Shown piece by piece: positions 35,748-44,956 of a DNA stretch of 64,000 nt; position 1 is the first letter of the stretch, and every line of letters begins with the position of its first letter. The stretch lies in NCBI GenBank assembly GCA_031292355.1, contig JARLHI010000057.1:62001-126000 (forward strand). The letters run 5' to 3'. The position numbers and the translations under genes were made by a program. The notes below the pieces were generated by a model. It saw only the letters and a list, made by a program, of their open reading frames with translations, made no database searches and had not been told where the DNA came from. Source of the stretch: Candidatus Obscuribacterales bacterium. Lineage in GTDB: Bacteria > Cyanobacteriota > Vampirovibrionia > Obscuribacterales > Obscuribacteraceae.

Positions 35748-36111
35748 ATATTTAGATTGTCGCCCTCTATATACATTCGAAATAGACTATTTCAATACAG
35801 GAAGTTTTGTTAAGGATTCATCCAAGTTGAGTCGTATTTTATGTTACCCAACTAACAATTGGCTCATCTTTTATTTGCCGCATTAACGTCTTGCAATTAA
35901 CGAAAGAACCGATATGGACGGCATCTAGAGCATCCATGTTGAATTATTTTCGGCAGATAAAATCGCGTGCTCATCAGTTTAGAGAAAAACAATGTATGCG
36001 TGGGGAAATTACGAAGCTCCATGGTGATTCCCCCACTTGCAAAGTCACCTGCCTTAAAGCACTATTACGGGGTCTGGATCATTTAGATCACTCTCCTCAG
36101 AGGCGGCACTA
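35748..36111. other. Intergenic region before the TPR gene
   Basis: These 364 bases hold no convincing gene. A 73-codon open frame at 35891-36112 lacks a ribosome site and shares its end with the next start. The stretch is AT-richer than its neighbours. GAGGCGGCAC just before 36112 could serve as ribosome site for the TPR gene. I see no clear terminator hairpin or promoter pair. Confidence 0.5.
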
Positions 36112-37200
36112 ATGCCCGATTCTGCCAACGCCAACGCGAATAATAGCGATGCATATTTCGCTGAAGCTCGAGAATTCGAGCGTCAATTATTGGCGAAGGG
36201 TACGCCCGTTCGAACAAGCAGAAATCAGCAAACAGCTGGTGGGCCAATCACTGAATGGGAAAAAGACAACGTTCCACATCACCAAACCGTCACTACAGAC
36301 AGCAGCAACTATTCAAAATTAGCACAGCAATATCTAGAGCAAGGCCGCTGCCAGGAAGCCGAGAAGCTCTTTGTCCTAGCTCTTGAGCTCGCCGAAAAAA
36401 GCACCTTCACACACAACGCTGAAGAAATCGAGCGCAATTTAGAAGAATTAGCCTGGTTTTATTGCAATCGCAACAAATTTGTTGAGGCCGAGCCAATCGT
36501 CAAAAGACTGGTTGAAATCAGAGCACGGTACAGACGCCCTGAAGACTCACTACTAGTGCGCTCCATTGACCAACTAGCAAATATTTTTGAACATACTGGC
36601 AAAGGCGCCCAAGCTGAATCCCTCTATAGATTTTTAATTAGCTTGCAAGAAGAAGCGCTCGGTACGGAACATCTAGCTTTAGTTTTTTCATTCAAGAGAT
36701 TGGCAGAGTGTTATGTCAAAGCTCAAGATTTTGCATCAGCAGAGCCAGTTTTACTGAGAGCTTTGACTATCGAAGAAATTCACTACGGCGCCTACGCCGT
36801 CGAGATCAGCAGCACATTGCAAGATCTGGCCATGGTTTATCAGGCGGAAAATCGTTTTGACCTGGCCGCGTTCGTCATGACCAGACAATTGCGCATTATG
36901 GAAGAAATTCATGGACCAGAAGGATTGAGTGTTGCTTCGGCATTGCTCAAGCTTGCCGATTTGTACACGCGTATGGATAGAGCAGACGACGGCGAGCCTT
37001 TCTATCGTCGTACTTTGAATATCTACGAAAAAGTCTATGGCAAAAATACAGCCACAGTCAGTTCACTAGCTAAAAAACTCGACGAGCTGTACCCACAGCC
37101 ACAGCAGATTTATCGGCCCGAACCAAGTCGCGTCAATTTCTCCAAAACCATTCCTGATATCACTCCGGTCCGTCGTCAGTCGGCAATTTCTGCATCCTAA
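36112..37200 (+). CDS. TPR-repeat protein (kinesin-light-chain type)
   Basis: The 362-residue protein has no signal peptide. A polar N-terminus (1-65) leads to about six tetratricopeptide repeats of the 42-residue kinesin-light-chain type (about 66-325). Examples are YLEQGRCQEAEKLFVLALEL, FASAEPVLLRALTIEEIHYG and DDGEPFYRRTLNIYEKVYGK. A Pro/Arg-rich tail closes it. Such repeats bind peptides and build protein complexes. The partner is unknown. It is the last plus-strand gene before the convergent membrane-protein gene, with 22 bases between stops. Confidence 0.87.
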   Translation: MPDSANANANNSDAYFAEAREFERQLLAKGTPVRTSRNQQTAGGPITEWEKDNVPHHQTVTTDSSNYSKLAQQYLEQGRCQEAEKLFVLALELAEKSTFTHNAEEIERNLEELAWFYCNRNKFVEAEPIVKRLVEIRARYRRPEDSLLVRSIDQLANIFEHTGKGAQAESLYRFLISLQEEALGTEHLALVFSFKRLAECYVKAQDFASAEPVLLRALTIEEIHYGAYAVEISSTLQDLAMVYQAENRFDLAAFVMTRQLRIMEEIHGPEGLSVASALLKLADLYTRMDRADDGEPFYRRTLNIYEKVYGKNTATVSSLAKKLDELYPQPQQIYRPEPSRVNFSKTIPDITPVRRQSAISAS

Positions 37201-37222
37201 GCGACCGGCGAAAACTTAAATC

Positions 37223-37735
37223 TCAGGGGCAAAAAGCCTGGGTGACGTCAGCATGCAGGCTCTTTGGTGCTTCTGAAATAGCGCCCAATTTCACATGTGG
37301 TATCACTGCTTTCGAACCGGCTGCAACAAGTTGATCGAGCGAAATATCGCCATCAGATATAGTGCCGCCACTGGCACCGGTAATGGTGTAATGCATCGTC
37401 ATTTGCTTGACCGAAGCGTTGTTATCATTCACCACTTGAACGTCCACAAATGCAGTACCAGCCTCAATTTTTGGATTAACCAAAGTCAGCTGCACATTCT
37501 TCGCCGCCGATGTTTGCGGGTAGGTCATCAAAAATTGCACGAGAAAGAAAAGTCCGACTAGTGCTCCGACTCCCAGTATTGAAAGCAAAACAATAACTGG
37601 AAATTTCTTTAGTGCAGGCTCGGCATTTTCTCGCGCCTGGCGATCCATAAAGCTGCTGTGTGACGTCAATTGCTCGCCACCTTCATATTGAGTTGAATCA
37701 TCTTGTGAGAAATCTTGCGTACGTCGTCCGCTCAT
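37223..37735 (-). CDS. Single-pass membrane protein with Ig-like extracytoplasmic domain
   Basis: The 170-residue protein has a polar, acidic cytoplasmic N-terminus (1-44), one transmembrane helix (about 46-70, FPVIVLLSILGVGALVGLFFLVQFL) and a C-terminal domain of about 90 residues with alternating hydrophobic strands (VQLTLVNPKIEAGTAFVDVQVVN). The last part looks like a small beta-sandwich. I do not recognise a specific family. It lies 26 bases downstream of the SpoIID-like gene on the same strand and is probably in its operon, which suggests an envelope role. Confidence 0.72.
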   Translation of the reverse strand: MSGRRTQDFSQDDSTQYEGGEQLTSHSSFMDRQARENAEPALKKFPVIVLLSILGVGALVGLFFLVQFLMTYPQTSAAKNVQLTLVNPKIEAGTAFVDVQVVNDNNASVKQMTMHYTITGASGGTISDGDISLDQLVAAGSKAVIPHVKLGAISEAPKSLHADVTQAFCP

Positions 37736-37761
37736 TTTATTGTCACTCGTTGTTGGAGAAT

Positions 37762-39030
37762 CTACTCTTTAGCTTTGTCGTCGTCTTCTTCTTGTTCTGC
37801 GCTTGCCTTTCGCAAAGCAGCCTGGCGCTTGGCGTAGACATAATGAGCGCGAATGACTTTGTATTTGTCTAGATAATCAATTGCCAGATTGCCATTATTA
37901 TCTTGATAATATTGACCCAATATTTGCATAAAATTCCAGCCGTTTTGCGCAAGTGTGTTTGCTCCATGCTGACTTAAACCTCGTGAGCCATTTCCCGGTC
38001 CACGATAAGTGAACATCCAGTCATTGCCATTAGGCGACACGTCTAGTATGCCTGCTGTAGATAAACCCAGTCGTTGAGCAAGTGCAATGCCAGACACTTC
38101 GCGAGTCTTTTTCTTGCCCATAACTTGAATGGAAAGGGCATTCTGCTTTCCATCCCATTGTTTGACAGTGCAGCCTACAATTCCAGTTACTCCAGTCAAG
38201 CTCTCGAGAGTGGCGTCTGCAACTACTTTGTGACGCATATTAAGATTCTCTTCGGCATCACCAACGGTGGCACGATAGAATCCAGCTTTGAGCTTATTAG
38301 CGTCTTTGAGGACAAGCGCGCGAGTAGAATCAACAGCGAGATTTGTCGAACGAGCTTCTGCTGCGAGCCCTTTATACGCTTGATCGCGCACATCAGGGAC
38401 GAGATCAAACCCTTCACTTCGCCACTTCGAATTATCACCCATATGCACAGCGGCATAACTGCGAGCGGCCACCGCTTGCGATTTTAGAGCCTCAATGTGC
38501 CAGCTCGACGGCATTTCCGAGGGCACAACACCTCTTAAATAATTCTCGAGGTCGAGAAGATTGATGACCGTGACTCTATTGCCAACGAAAGCCAGCTCTA
38601 GCGATCCGCGATACCAACGGTTTGCAGCCCAAGCACGATAATCGTTTGCGGCAATACTGATTCTTTGATCCGTTGGCAATACTGTTACCTTGCCGGTGGC
38701 ATATTCAGTCAGACGACCAGGCGTGACCGTATAGATAACATTTGGCTTGAGCGTACAGATAACGGTTGTGCCAGCAAAAGCTGCGCCATCAGCCCAGAGC
38801 GCAAAGTGACAACTAGGAACACGAGTCGCTAAGCCGATTCTAATGGGATAGACCATGTCAGGCGGATATGGATAACAGGGCGCATAAGTAACTTTAGGCT
38901 GAGCTGTGACGGGCGCGCTCTTTGCAAATACGTCCTGATATATACCAAAGACATCGGCTGATAGAACAATCAGCGCGGTTATCAGCAAATAGAACTTGGT
39001 TTGAGCCAAGCGAGGCGATCCATTAGGCAT
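37762..39030 (-). CDS. SpoIID/LytB-domain envelope protein
   Basis: The 422-residue protein has an N-terminal hydrophobic anchor or signal (about 11-30). The SpoIID domain is clear from LLDLENYLRGVVPSEMPSSW followed by EALKSQAVAARSYA and, near the end, GPGNGSRGLSQHGANTLAQ. SpoIID proteins are lytic transglycosylases that cleave peptidoglycan stripped of stem peptides. Relatives occur in non-sporulating bacteria, including cyanobacteria. The acidic tail EEDDDKAKE is unusual. It is transcribed divergently from the OmpR-type regulator, with a dyad between them. Confidence 0.88.
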   Translation of the reverse strand: MPNGSPRLAQTKFYLLITALIVLSADVFGIYQDVFAKSAPVTAQPKVTYAPCYPYPPDMVYPIRIGLATRVPSCHFALWADGAAFAGTTVICTLKPNVIYTVTPGRLTEYATGKVTVLPTDQRISIAANDYRAWAANRWYRGSLELAFVGNRVTVINLLDLENYLRGVVPSEMPSSWHIEALKSQAVAARSYAAVHMGDNSKWRSEGFDLVPDVRDQAYKGLAAEARSTNLAVDSTRALVLKDANKLKAGFYRATVGDAEENLNMRHKVVADATLESLTGVTGIVGCTVKQWDGKQNALSIQVMGKKKTREVSGIALAQRLGLSTAGILDVSPNGNDWMFTYRGPGNGSRGLSQHGANTLAQNGWNFMQILGQYYQDNNGNLAIDYLDKYKVIRAHYVYAKRQAALRKASAEQEEDDDKAKE

Positions 39031-39078
39031 TGCAAAAATTATGTACAGCGCTAGGTCCCAATTCTAGAGCGAGTTGAC

Positions 39079-39097
39079 CACAAATTCTAGATTTGTG
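39079..39097. promoter_or_regulatory. Dyad between divergent SpoIID-like and response-regulator genes
   Basis: CACAAAT (39079-39085), a 5-base centre TCTAG, then ATTTGTG (39091-39097) form a perfect 7-base inverted repeat. The 9-base string AATTCTAGA occurs here (39083-39091) and again at 39060-39068. The position in a 164-base divergent intergenic region fits an operator, possibly for the regulator next door. No binding is shown. Confidence 0.4.
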
Positions 39098-39194
39098 AGG
39101 AACTTTCTCTCTCATCAATTTACTGTCGATGATACTATGAAGACGAATTGCAAAGCTGACCTCATCGGGTCCCCATCCAAACATCGCTGAGAAA

Positions 39195-39878
39195 ATGAAA
39201 AAGTTACTCATTGTTGACGACGAAGTCGATATCGCCAACTCCATCCAGTATGTCCTCAACCAGGAAGGTTTCTCGACCCTCATGGCGCACGACGGCACGA
39301 AAGCGATTCAGCTGATTGAAGCTGAAAAGCCAGACCTGATCATTCTGGATCTGATGATGCCCGGTCTCGACGGCTATGAAGTGTGCAGACGCGTGCGCGC
39401 AGCTGATCGCAAAACACCAATTTTAATGCTGACTGCCCGCACTTCCGAAATAGATACAGTAGTTGGGCTGGAACTCGGCGCCAATGACTATATATCGAAG
39501 CCTGTGCGCCTGAGAGAGCTAGTTGCCCGCGTCAAAGCTCATTTGCGCGAAAGTCCAACCGCTCAGACCCAAGCCCGCGGTATTAAGCTCGGCAATCTTT
39601 CAATAGACATCGATAGCCGCACCGTCCTTGTAGGCGGCAATCAAATCGAGCTGACATTCAAAGAATTCGAACTGCTGGCGGCAATGGCCAAGCACCCCAA
39701 CCGCGTTTTCACGAGAGATCAATTATTCGCTCAAGTGTGGGGCTCAGATTTCCTTGGCGAAAGCCGCACTGTAGACGTTCACATCCGCTATTTGCGCGAG
39801 AAATTGGAAGAAAATCCTAGCCAACCGAAGCACATTTTGACCGTGCGCGGAGTCGGTTACAGGCTGGTCTGGGAATAG
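39195..39878 (+). CDS. OmpR/PhoB-type response regulator
   Basis: The 227-residue transcription factor has an N-terminal receiver with acidic pair Asp8-Asp9 and phosphoacceptor Asp52 (LIILDLMMPGLDG), Thr in LMLTART and Lys in YISKPVR. The C-terminal winged helix (about 130-225) has LTFKEFELLAAMAKHPNRVF, SRTVDVHIRYLREKLE and TVRGVGYRLVWE. It acts on DNA in the cytoplasm. No kinase gene is adjacent, so its partner is unlinked. Relatives of this kind in cyanobacteria include RpaB, but the sequence alone does not assign it. Confidence 0.94.
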   Translation: MKKLLIVDDEVDIANSIQYVLNQEGFSTLMAHDGTKAIQLIEAEKPDLIILDLMMPGLDGYEVCRRVRAADRKTPILMLTARTSEIDTVVGLELGANDYISKPVRLRELVARVKAHLRESPTAQTQARGIKLGNLSIDIDSRTVLVGGNQIELTFKEFELLAAMAKHPNRVFTRDQLFAQVWGSDFLGESRTVDVHIRYLREKLEENPSQPKHILTVRGVGYRLVWE

Positions 39879-40091
39879 CCCTTAATTTTTTTTGAGAAAG
39901 CGCTCCCTGAGCCGCGACTTGTCAAGATTTCCATCAATCAAAATTTTGCTTTTTCGATTCAGAATTCATCGAAACTGCTCGTTTTTTGCGTAGTTTTCCC
40001 AGTGACCGACGCGATGCTCTCGCCTATGCTATCTGAGTCAGCCAATCGAGCAGACAAAAAGGCGTTCGGGAAACCCCAGGCAGGAAATTAG

Positions 40092-41270
40092 ATGAAACTA
40101 TCGGCATTTCTTTTGACCGTTAACATCGCAGCGACCTTGCCCCTAGCCCTTCAAGGATCGGCTCAAGCAGCTGACGAAACAAGCAACAGCCACGCAGAGT
40201 GGATGAAAAAGAATATTTCGTCTTTGAGCGCTACATCAAGCCAGAGCCAAACTCAAACACCGATAACACCAATTATTCAGCGTAAACTTTCGAACACCGG
40301 CACAACTGCCATCGCCAAGGCAGACCAGATCAACGGCGTCAAAATGAGAGCCTTTATCCCCGGTCGAAAATTACCAAGCAAAAAGGATTTAGTTCAATCG
40401 TCTTTGCAAATGCAACAGCCAACAATGGCTCAAGAACAACTCTCTTCTCTCAATGGACAAGTCACCGAGACAATCCGCCCAACCATGCGCAATAACGTTG
40501 CACCTTACGGTCAACCAAGCTACGTTGAAGGCACACCGTACATGAACACGACTTCGGCGCCCCGCTTAATGCCAGGTCAAATGCAGGCAGTGGCGCGACA
40601 GATCAAACAACAATTCAAAAAACAGATGCCATCGGCTGACAGCAAGTTAGAACAGATGCGCGCCAGCCTTGACGCTCAGGCTCAAGCAAATGAAGCTAAC
40701 GCACAAGATAATGCCGGTAACGGCGCATCACCATCATCACCGGCGTGGATGGCTAATACAAAAAACTTGCAAGTTGTCGCTCCTGAAGTGAGATCTGCAG
40801 AAGAACAAGCTCAAATCAGCAACATGGTCAAAACCATAAATCCGGCAAGCTTCGAAGAACAAGCGGCCCCCAGACAGGGAACTGCGGGACCACCGCCATT
40901 TCCTCTCAATCTTTTGCCTGAACAATCTTTGAAACAGCTATTGGGAGCCAAAGGTGCACCGCCAGCCGGCGCTGCGCCGACGGTGAATGCCCCACGCAAA
41001 GTCAATGCTCCACCATCGTTCTTTGGTTCATGGCACGGCAGCATGCCCACCGCAAAAGCTGGTCCCTCAAGTCATCTTGCCTCCAGTGGCTTTCAGTCAC
41101 ATATGCACTCTAGAGGTTTCGCTGCGCCTATTCATGCCGCTGCGAAAAGCAGAGCGACAATGATTGCAGCCAAACCACAGAGCAAGACGCAAAGCAAACC
41201 GCTCATTGCTCAGGCTCACAAACCAGAATTGAAAATTTCTTTGTACGCTCCATATAACACTGCGAACTGA
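40092..41270 (+). CDS. Exported Gln/Ala/Pro-rich protein of unknown function
   Basis: The 392-residue protein has a signal peptide (1-27, FLLTVNIAATLPLALQGSAQA). The mature chain is low in complexity: Ser/Thr/Gln linkers, a Met/Gln-rich helix (RLMPGQMQAVARQIKQQFKK, about 157-176), an Ala/Asn run, then Pro/Gly/Ala-rich segments and a His/Ser stretch near residue 320-345. A Lys/Gln-rich part precedes the C-terminus. AGGAAATT sits before ATG. I do not recognise a domain. It precedes the TPR-CHAT gene by 85 bases on the same strand. Confidence 0.75.
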   Translation: MKLSAFLLTVNIAATLPLALQGSAQAADETSNSHAEWMKKNISSLSATSSQSQTQTPITPIIQRKLSNTGTTAIAKADQINGVKMRAFIPGRKLPSKKDLVQSSLQMQQPTMAQEQLSSLNGQVTETIRPTMRNNVAPYGQPSYVEGTPYMNTTSAPRLMPGQMQAVARQIKQQFKKQMPSADSKLEQMRASLDAQAQANEANAQDNAGNGASPSSPAWMANTKNLQVVAPEVRSAEEQAQISNMVKTINPASFEEQAAPRQGTAGPPPFPLNLLPEQSLKQLLGAKGAPPAGAAPTVNAPRKVNAPPSFFGSWHGSMPTAKAGPSSHLASSGFQSHMHSRGFAAPIHAAAKSRATMIAAKPQSKTQSKPLIAQAHKPELKISLYAPYNTAN

Positions 41271-41355
41271 CAAAAAACGCTTCCTTAGTTCATGTCCAAA
41301 AAGCTGAACTTTGGGATAAATATAGACAAGTCCCCTATATTTATCCGCGGCAAGA

Positions 41356-44046
41356 ATGAAAACAATCTCGACCGATCCAGACGAAACCCGAGTTCTCATC
41401 GAGGCTCTTGCTGATCGCGCCTGGCATTCTCTTCAAGATGGAAATTTTGACGACGCAGCAGTGCAATATCAGGATGCCGTGCAGTTAGCGCGAGACATTA
41501 AAGACTGTCGCGCAGAATCAGTTTGCATGACCTATCTCGGTATGACTCGCCAGTATCAAAAAAACTGGTCTCAAGCGGCTCTTGATCTTGCGTGCGCTGC
41601 CGAAATGGCAGCTGCAAACAGCTTACACAGCATCGAAACTCAGGCTCGCCTTTTGTTAGCCGAACAAAACCGCGATAGTGGCAACCTCGATATCGCCATT
41701 GAGCAGTTTGAAAAAGGAGCGCGATCGGCCGTTGCTAGCGGCGATGAGGAAGCCATTGAACTGGCCTGCGGAAATCTGGGAAATCTCTATCTAGAAAGAG
41801 GCTGGCTCGAACAAGCGCTCGAATGGCTGACCAAAGCACTGGCTGTTTCATCCGGCAATGAAAGCGCTATAGCCTGGCTAGGAAGCATGGGTCTTGCCTG
41901 CGCGGAGCTTGGACTGTGGAAAGAAGCAGAAAGCAACTTCCAGCAAGCTTCAAAGAAAGCTGAAGAAATATTTGATCTTGCATCGCAAATCAATTGCCTG
42001 GGCAGTCTCGGCAATTTATGCGCTGAACAAGACAGACTGCAAGAATCAATCGCTTATTATCAACGCGCTTTGAATTTGAGTCAAAACAGTGCAGACAAAC
42101 ACAAAGAAGGTATCTGGCTGGGGAATGTCGGCATCGCTTATTTAAAGCTTGGTGAAGTGGACAAAGCTGAAGACTACTGTCGCAAAGCCATAGCAAGCGC
42201 CACCTCTTTCAATGACAAATTCGCTCAAGCAGCAAATCTCGATAGTTTAGGCGACTGCCTGATGAAAAACGGCAGCGTTGAAGCGGCTAAAGAAGCCTAT
42301 GAAGAAGCCCTGACGATCAGCAACGAATTAGGAGACCGTCAGGGTACTCGCATTTACTTGTCGAACATTGGCCGAGTTTATCGCACGCTTGGACAGTTGC
42401 AACCGGCTTTTGAACACTTCGGTCGCGCCATCGCCCTATTTGACGAACAAAGGGCGAGCATCAAAGGCGATGAAATTAAAACCACTTTTGCCAATCGCGG
42501 TCAGGCACTTTATTCAGACATGGTGCAAATCTGCATTTCCATGAACAAACGAGTCGAGGCTCTGGAGTTTGTCGGACAGGCAAAGTCGCGAGCACTTCTC
42601 GATCTCTTGAGCAATTCTCCAATTGATATTTCAGAACTAGCTGGTGTAAATGCTGATGATGCTCTAAAGGCTTTGATTGCTCGTGAAATAGAGCTGCGCC
42701 GGCAGATTACGACGCTGGAGAAACGTCTCAGCACAAGCGATCTTGACACCACGGACGATGCCAACAGCAATGACGAACAAAATCAGCCGCCACAAACAGA
42801 TAGTCATCGGGGCATGAATGTTGCTCAGAAGAGTGCTGATAGCATCTACAAAGAATGGCATGCAGTCGTAGATAGTTTAAAGAAGCGTCATCCCAATTAT
42901 GCAAGCCTTATTTCTACAAGCTCTTCGACTGTAAACGAATTACGCGGAGCGATCGACACAAACACTGCGATTATAGAACTTTTCTGGACAGATAATTACC
43001 TGCTCAGTGCATTATTTTGCAAAGACTCAAATGAACCCGTCATTGAATTCATCCAGGACAAAGAGGCTCTAGATAAACTTTCTCAAGATTTGCAGTCTTT
43101 TATTGAGATGTGCTCGGCAGAAGGCTTTGATGTGCCGCTTAGTCTTTCACGTCGTCTTTATAAAACTCTGATTGAGCCCTTGCTAGCAGACTTACCAGCT
43201 GGTATCAACAAGCTCATTATTGCACCACACAATTCACTTTTTCATCTGCCATTTGCGGCACTTCACAATGGACAAAAATATCTATGCGAACGCTTCGCGC
43301 TGTGCTATCTACCGACAACCAGTCTGATTCCGGTAATGACAAAAATTGGCGACAATGACCCACAAGAATCGCGTTGCCTGGTCTCTGCAGTCAGCGATTA
43401 TTCAGCGACACGCTCAGGCGGATTCTCGCTCAACTCGCGTCTGCGCTCAGCTGCAGGTCTAGACGATCTCGCGTACACACTTGAAGAAGCAGAAAACATA
43501 TTTGCAATCAGCGAAAATAAATTTCCAAATTCCAAACTTGTTAAAAACGAAGAAGTTACTGAGAGTCTTCATGAATTATTTAAATCCTACCCGATTGTCC
43601 ATTTTGCCGGTCATGCCATTTTTAACTCGGAAGAACCGCTAGCCTCTGGACTTGTGTTGGGTGATGGATCGGTGCTCACGGCCGCATCAATTTTGAAAAC
43701 AGGAACATTGCGCACAAATTGTGGACAATTATTAGTGCTATCAGCTTGTCAGACTGGAGTGAATGCCGTCACCGCCGGTGGTGAAATCCTGGGACTGACG
43801 CGCGCTCTAATGTATGCTGGAATGCCAAATTTAGTGCTCAGTTTGTGGGAGGTAGCCGACAAATCGACGTCAGCCTTCATGCAACACTTCCATCAAGAGT
43901 TGTCAGCGTCGTCGACTGCAAAGAATATCGATGGCAGTCACAAATTAAATGTTGCGCACTCGCTGCAATCGGCACAAATCAAAGCCATCGCTGAAGGGCA
44001 GTCTGCTCACGCCTGGGCGCCCTTCATACATATGGGCATAGACTGA
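41356..44046 (+). CDS. TPR-CHAT protein (caspase-like protease fold)
   Basis: The 896-residue protein has about nine tetratricopeptide repeats (roughly 10-370), a charged linker (about 440-500) and a C-terminal CHAT domain (about 590-890). The catalytic pair of the caspase-like fold is present: His753 in VHFAGHAIF and Cys798 in VLSACQTGVN, with RALMYAGMPNLVLSLWEV after it. CHAT proteins cut target proteins or act as signalling proteases; some TPR-CHAT proteins are defence effectors. No CRISPR, NLR or bacteriophage gene is near. It has no signal peptide. A possible Spy-like gene and a small peptide gene follow. Confidence 0.92.
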   Translation: MKTISTDPDETRVLIEALADRAWHSLQDGNFDDAAVQYQDAVQLARDIKDCRAESVCMTYLGMTRQYQKNWSQAALDLACAAEMAAANSLHSIETQARLLLAEQNRDSGNLDIAIEQFEKGARSAVASGDEEAIELACGNLGNLYLERGWLEQALEWLTKALAVSSGNESAIAWLGSMGLACAELGLWKEAESNFQQASKKAEEIFDLASQINCLGSLGNLCAEQDRLQESIAYYQRALNLSQNSADKHKEGIWLGNVGIAYLKLGEVDKAEDYCRKAIASATSFNDKFAQAANLDSLGDCLMKNGSVEAAKEAYEEALTISNELGDRQGTRIYLSNIGRVYRTLGQLQPAFEHFGRAIALFDEQRASIKGDEIKTTFANRGQALYSDMVQICISMNKRVEALEFVGQAKSRALLDLLSNSPIDISELAGVNADDALKALIAREIELRRQITTLEKRLSTSDLDTTDDANSNDEQNQPPQTDSHRGMNVAQKSADSIYKEWHAVVDSLKKRHPNYASLISTSSSTVNELRGAIDTNTAIIELFWTDNYLLSALFCKDSNEPVIEFIQDKEALDKLSQDLQSFIEMCSAEGFDVPLSLSRRLYKTLIEPLLADLPAGINKLIIAPHNSLFHLPFAALHNGQKYLCERFALCYLPTTSLIPVMTKIGDNDPQESRCLVSAVSDYSATRSGGFSLNSRLRSAAGLDDLAYTLEEAENIFAISENKFPNSKLVKNEEVTESLHELFKSYPIVHFAGHAIFNSEEPLASGLVLGDGSVLTAASILKTGTLRTNCGQLLVLSACQTGVNAVTAGGEILGLTRALMYAGMPNLVLSLWEVADKSTSAFMQHFHQELSASSTAKNIDGSHKLNVAHSLQSAQIKAIAEGQSAHAWAPFIHMGID

Positions 44047-44103
44047 AGTAAAGACCGTACAATAGCCTGGATAACGACGTCATTGTTAAACCAGGTGCAG
44101 AAA

Positions 44104-44634
44104 TTGAAGCAGTCTTACTATTTGAAACCGCTTGCAGTTGTAGCCATCGCAGCTGCGATGGGGAGTTTTTCGACGGTATGGCCAGCATTCTCAGATAATC
44201 AATCCTCTGAAATGCGAGATCTGGTGCGGCAATCACAAAGCTTATCACCAGCTAAAACCGGAGCTGAAAGCGACACAAAGGCACACGCAGCAGCTAGCGA
44301 CCCAGCTGCTATCTATATTCAAGCGGGCGCAAGCGCCGAGCAAGCCGACAAAATACGCGAGCTGCGCAAAAATCTAGAAAAACAGAACGCGAGTAAAGCA
44401 ACAGAATTGTTTGCACTCTTTAAGGAGATGCATGGCTTTACCACTCAAGCGGAACTAGACGAAACGAAGATTCTCGCTGTGCAAGAGAAAATAAATGCAC
44501 TGCAATCAGAAATGGGTACGGAGAAAACTCGAACACTAATTAGTATTCGAAAGATACTCACGTCCAAACAACGAGAAAATCTAGTCGAAATCATTCGCAA
44601 ACGCTCAAATGCGAAGCCAGAAAGCGCCCACTGA
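44104..44634 (+). CDS. Exported Spy/CpxP-like helical protein
   Basis: From TTG 44104 the protein has 176 residues. A signal peptide (KPLAVVAIAAAMGSFSTVWPAFS) is followed by a disordered Ser/Ala segment. The remaining part is helical and contains RELRKNLEKQ, a central helix, and ILTSKQRENLVEIIRKR, which resembles the LTxxQ motif of the Spy/CpxP periplasmic chaperones. AGGTG lies 6 bases upstream of TTG 44104; TTG 44083 and GTG 44095 are alternatives. It would act in the periplasm, perhaps on envelope stress. It follows the TPR-CHAT gene by 57 bases. Confidence 0.7.
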   Translation: MKQSYYLKPLAVVAIAAAMGSFSTVWPAFSDNQSSEMRDLVRQSQSLSPAKTGAESDTKAHAAASDPAAIYIQAGASAEQADKIRELRKNLEKQNASKATELFALFKEMHGFTTQAELDETKILAVQEKINALQSEMGTEKTRTLISIRKILTSKQRENLVEIIRKRSNAKPESAH

Positions 44635-44784
44635 GGTTGCTCACGGCTCCGTTTGAATCACTTACGCTGCAGGATACGAAAGAGCAACGAGAACGAATCA
44701 ACACTATTTAAAGTGTGGCACGCCTCATTTATCTCACCCCGCGCAGCGTTTAATAGTTGTGGTGATGACTTAAAGAGGTGCACA

Positions 44785-44955
44785 ATGCGAATACTTTTAG
44801 CGATTCTAGTTACAGCGATATTTCAACAGTGGTATGCGCGCACTCAAGAATGTGGTGTGGAACAACCGATAGGACCAATAGGTATTGCGGAATTTCTATT
44901 TCGCCATCCGGAGCATCTTTTCGGATTACACTTCAACTACCCAATTCTTAAGTAA
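44785..44955 (+). CDS. 56-residue peptide with N-terminal hydrophobic segment
   Basis: This short gene starts at ATG 44785 with AGAGGTG four bases upstream, one of the better ribosome sites in the window. The peptide begins MRILLAILVTAIFQQWYAR, a possible signal or membrane helix, then CGVEQPIGPIGIAEFLF and a His/Phe-rich end. Upstream in-frame codons to 44653 lack ribosome sites. I do not recognise it. Its stop lies two bases from the end of the convergent histidine phosphatase gene. Confidence 0.6.
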   Translation: MRILLAILVTAIFQQWYARTQECGVEQPIGPIGIAEFLFRHPEHLFGLHFNYPILK

Positions 44956-44956
44956 T

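Noticed and set aside
35891..36112. 73-codon frame before the TPR gene
   Set aside because: No ribosome site and no family; ends at the next start.
41356..44046. TPR-CHAT as a CRISPR-linked protease (Craspase type)
   Set aside because: No Cas7-11-like gene or array nearby; the TPR-CHAT order alone is widespread.
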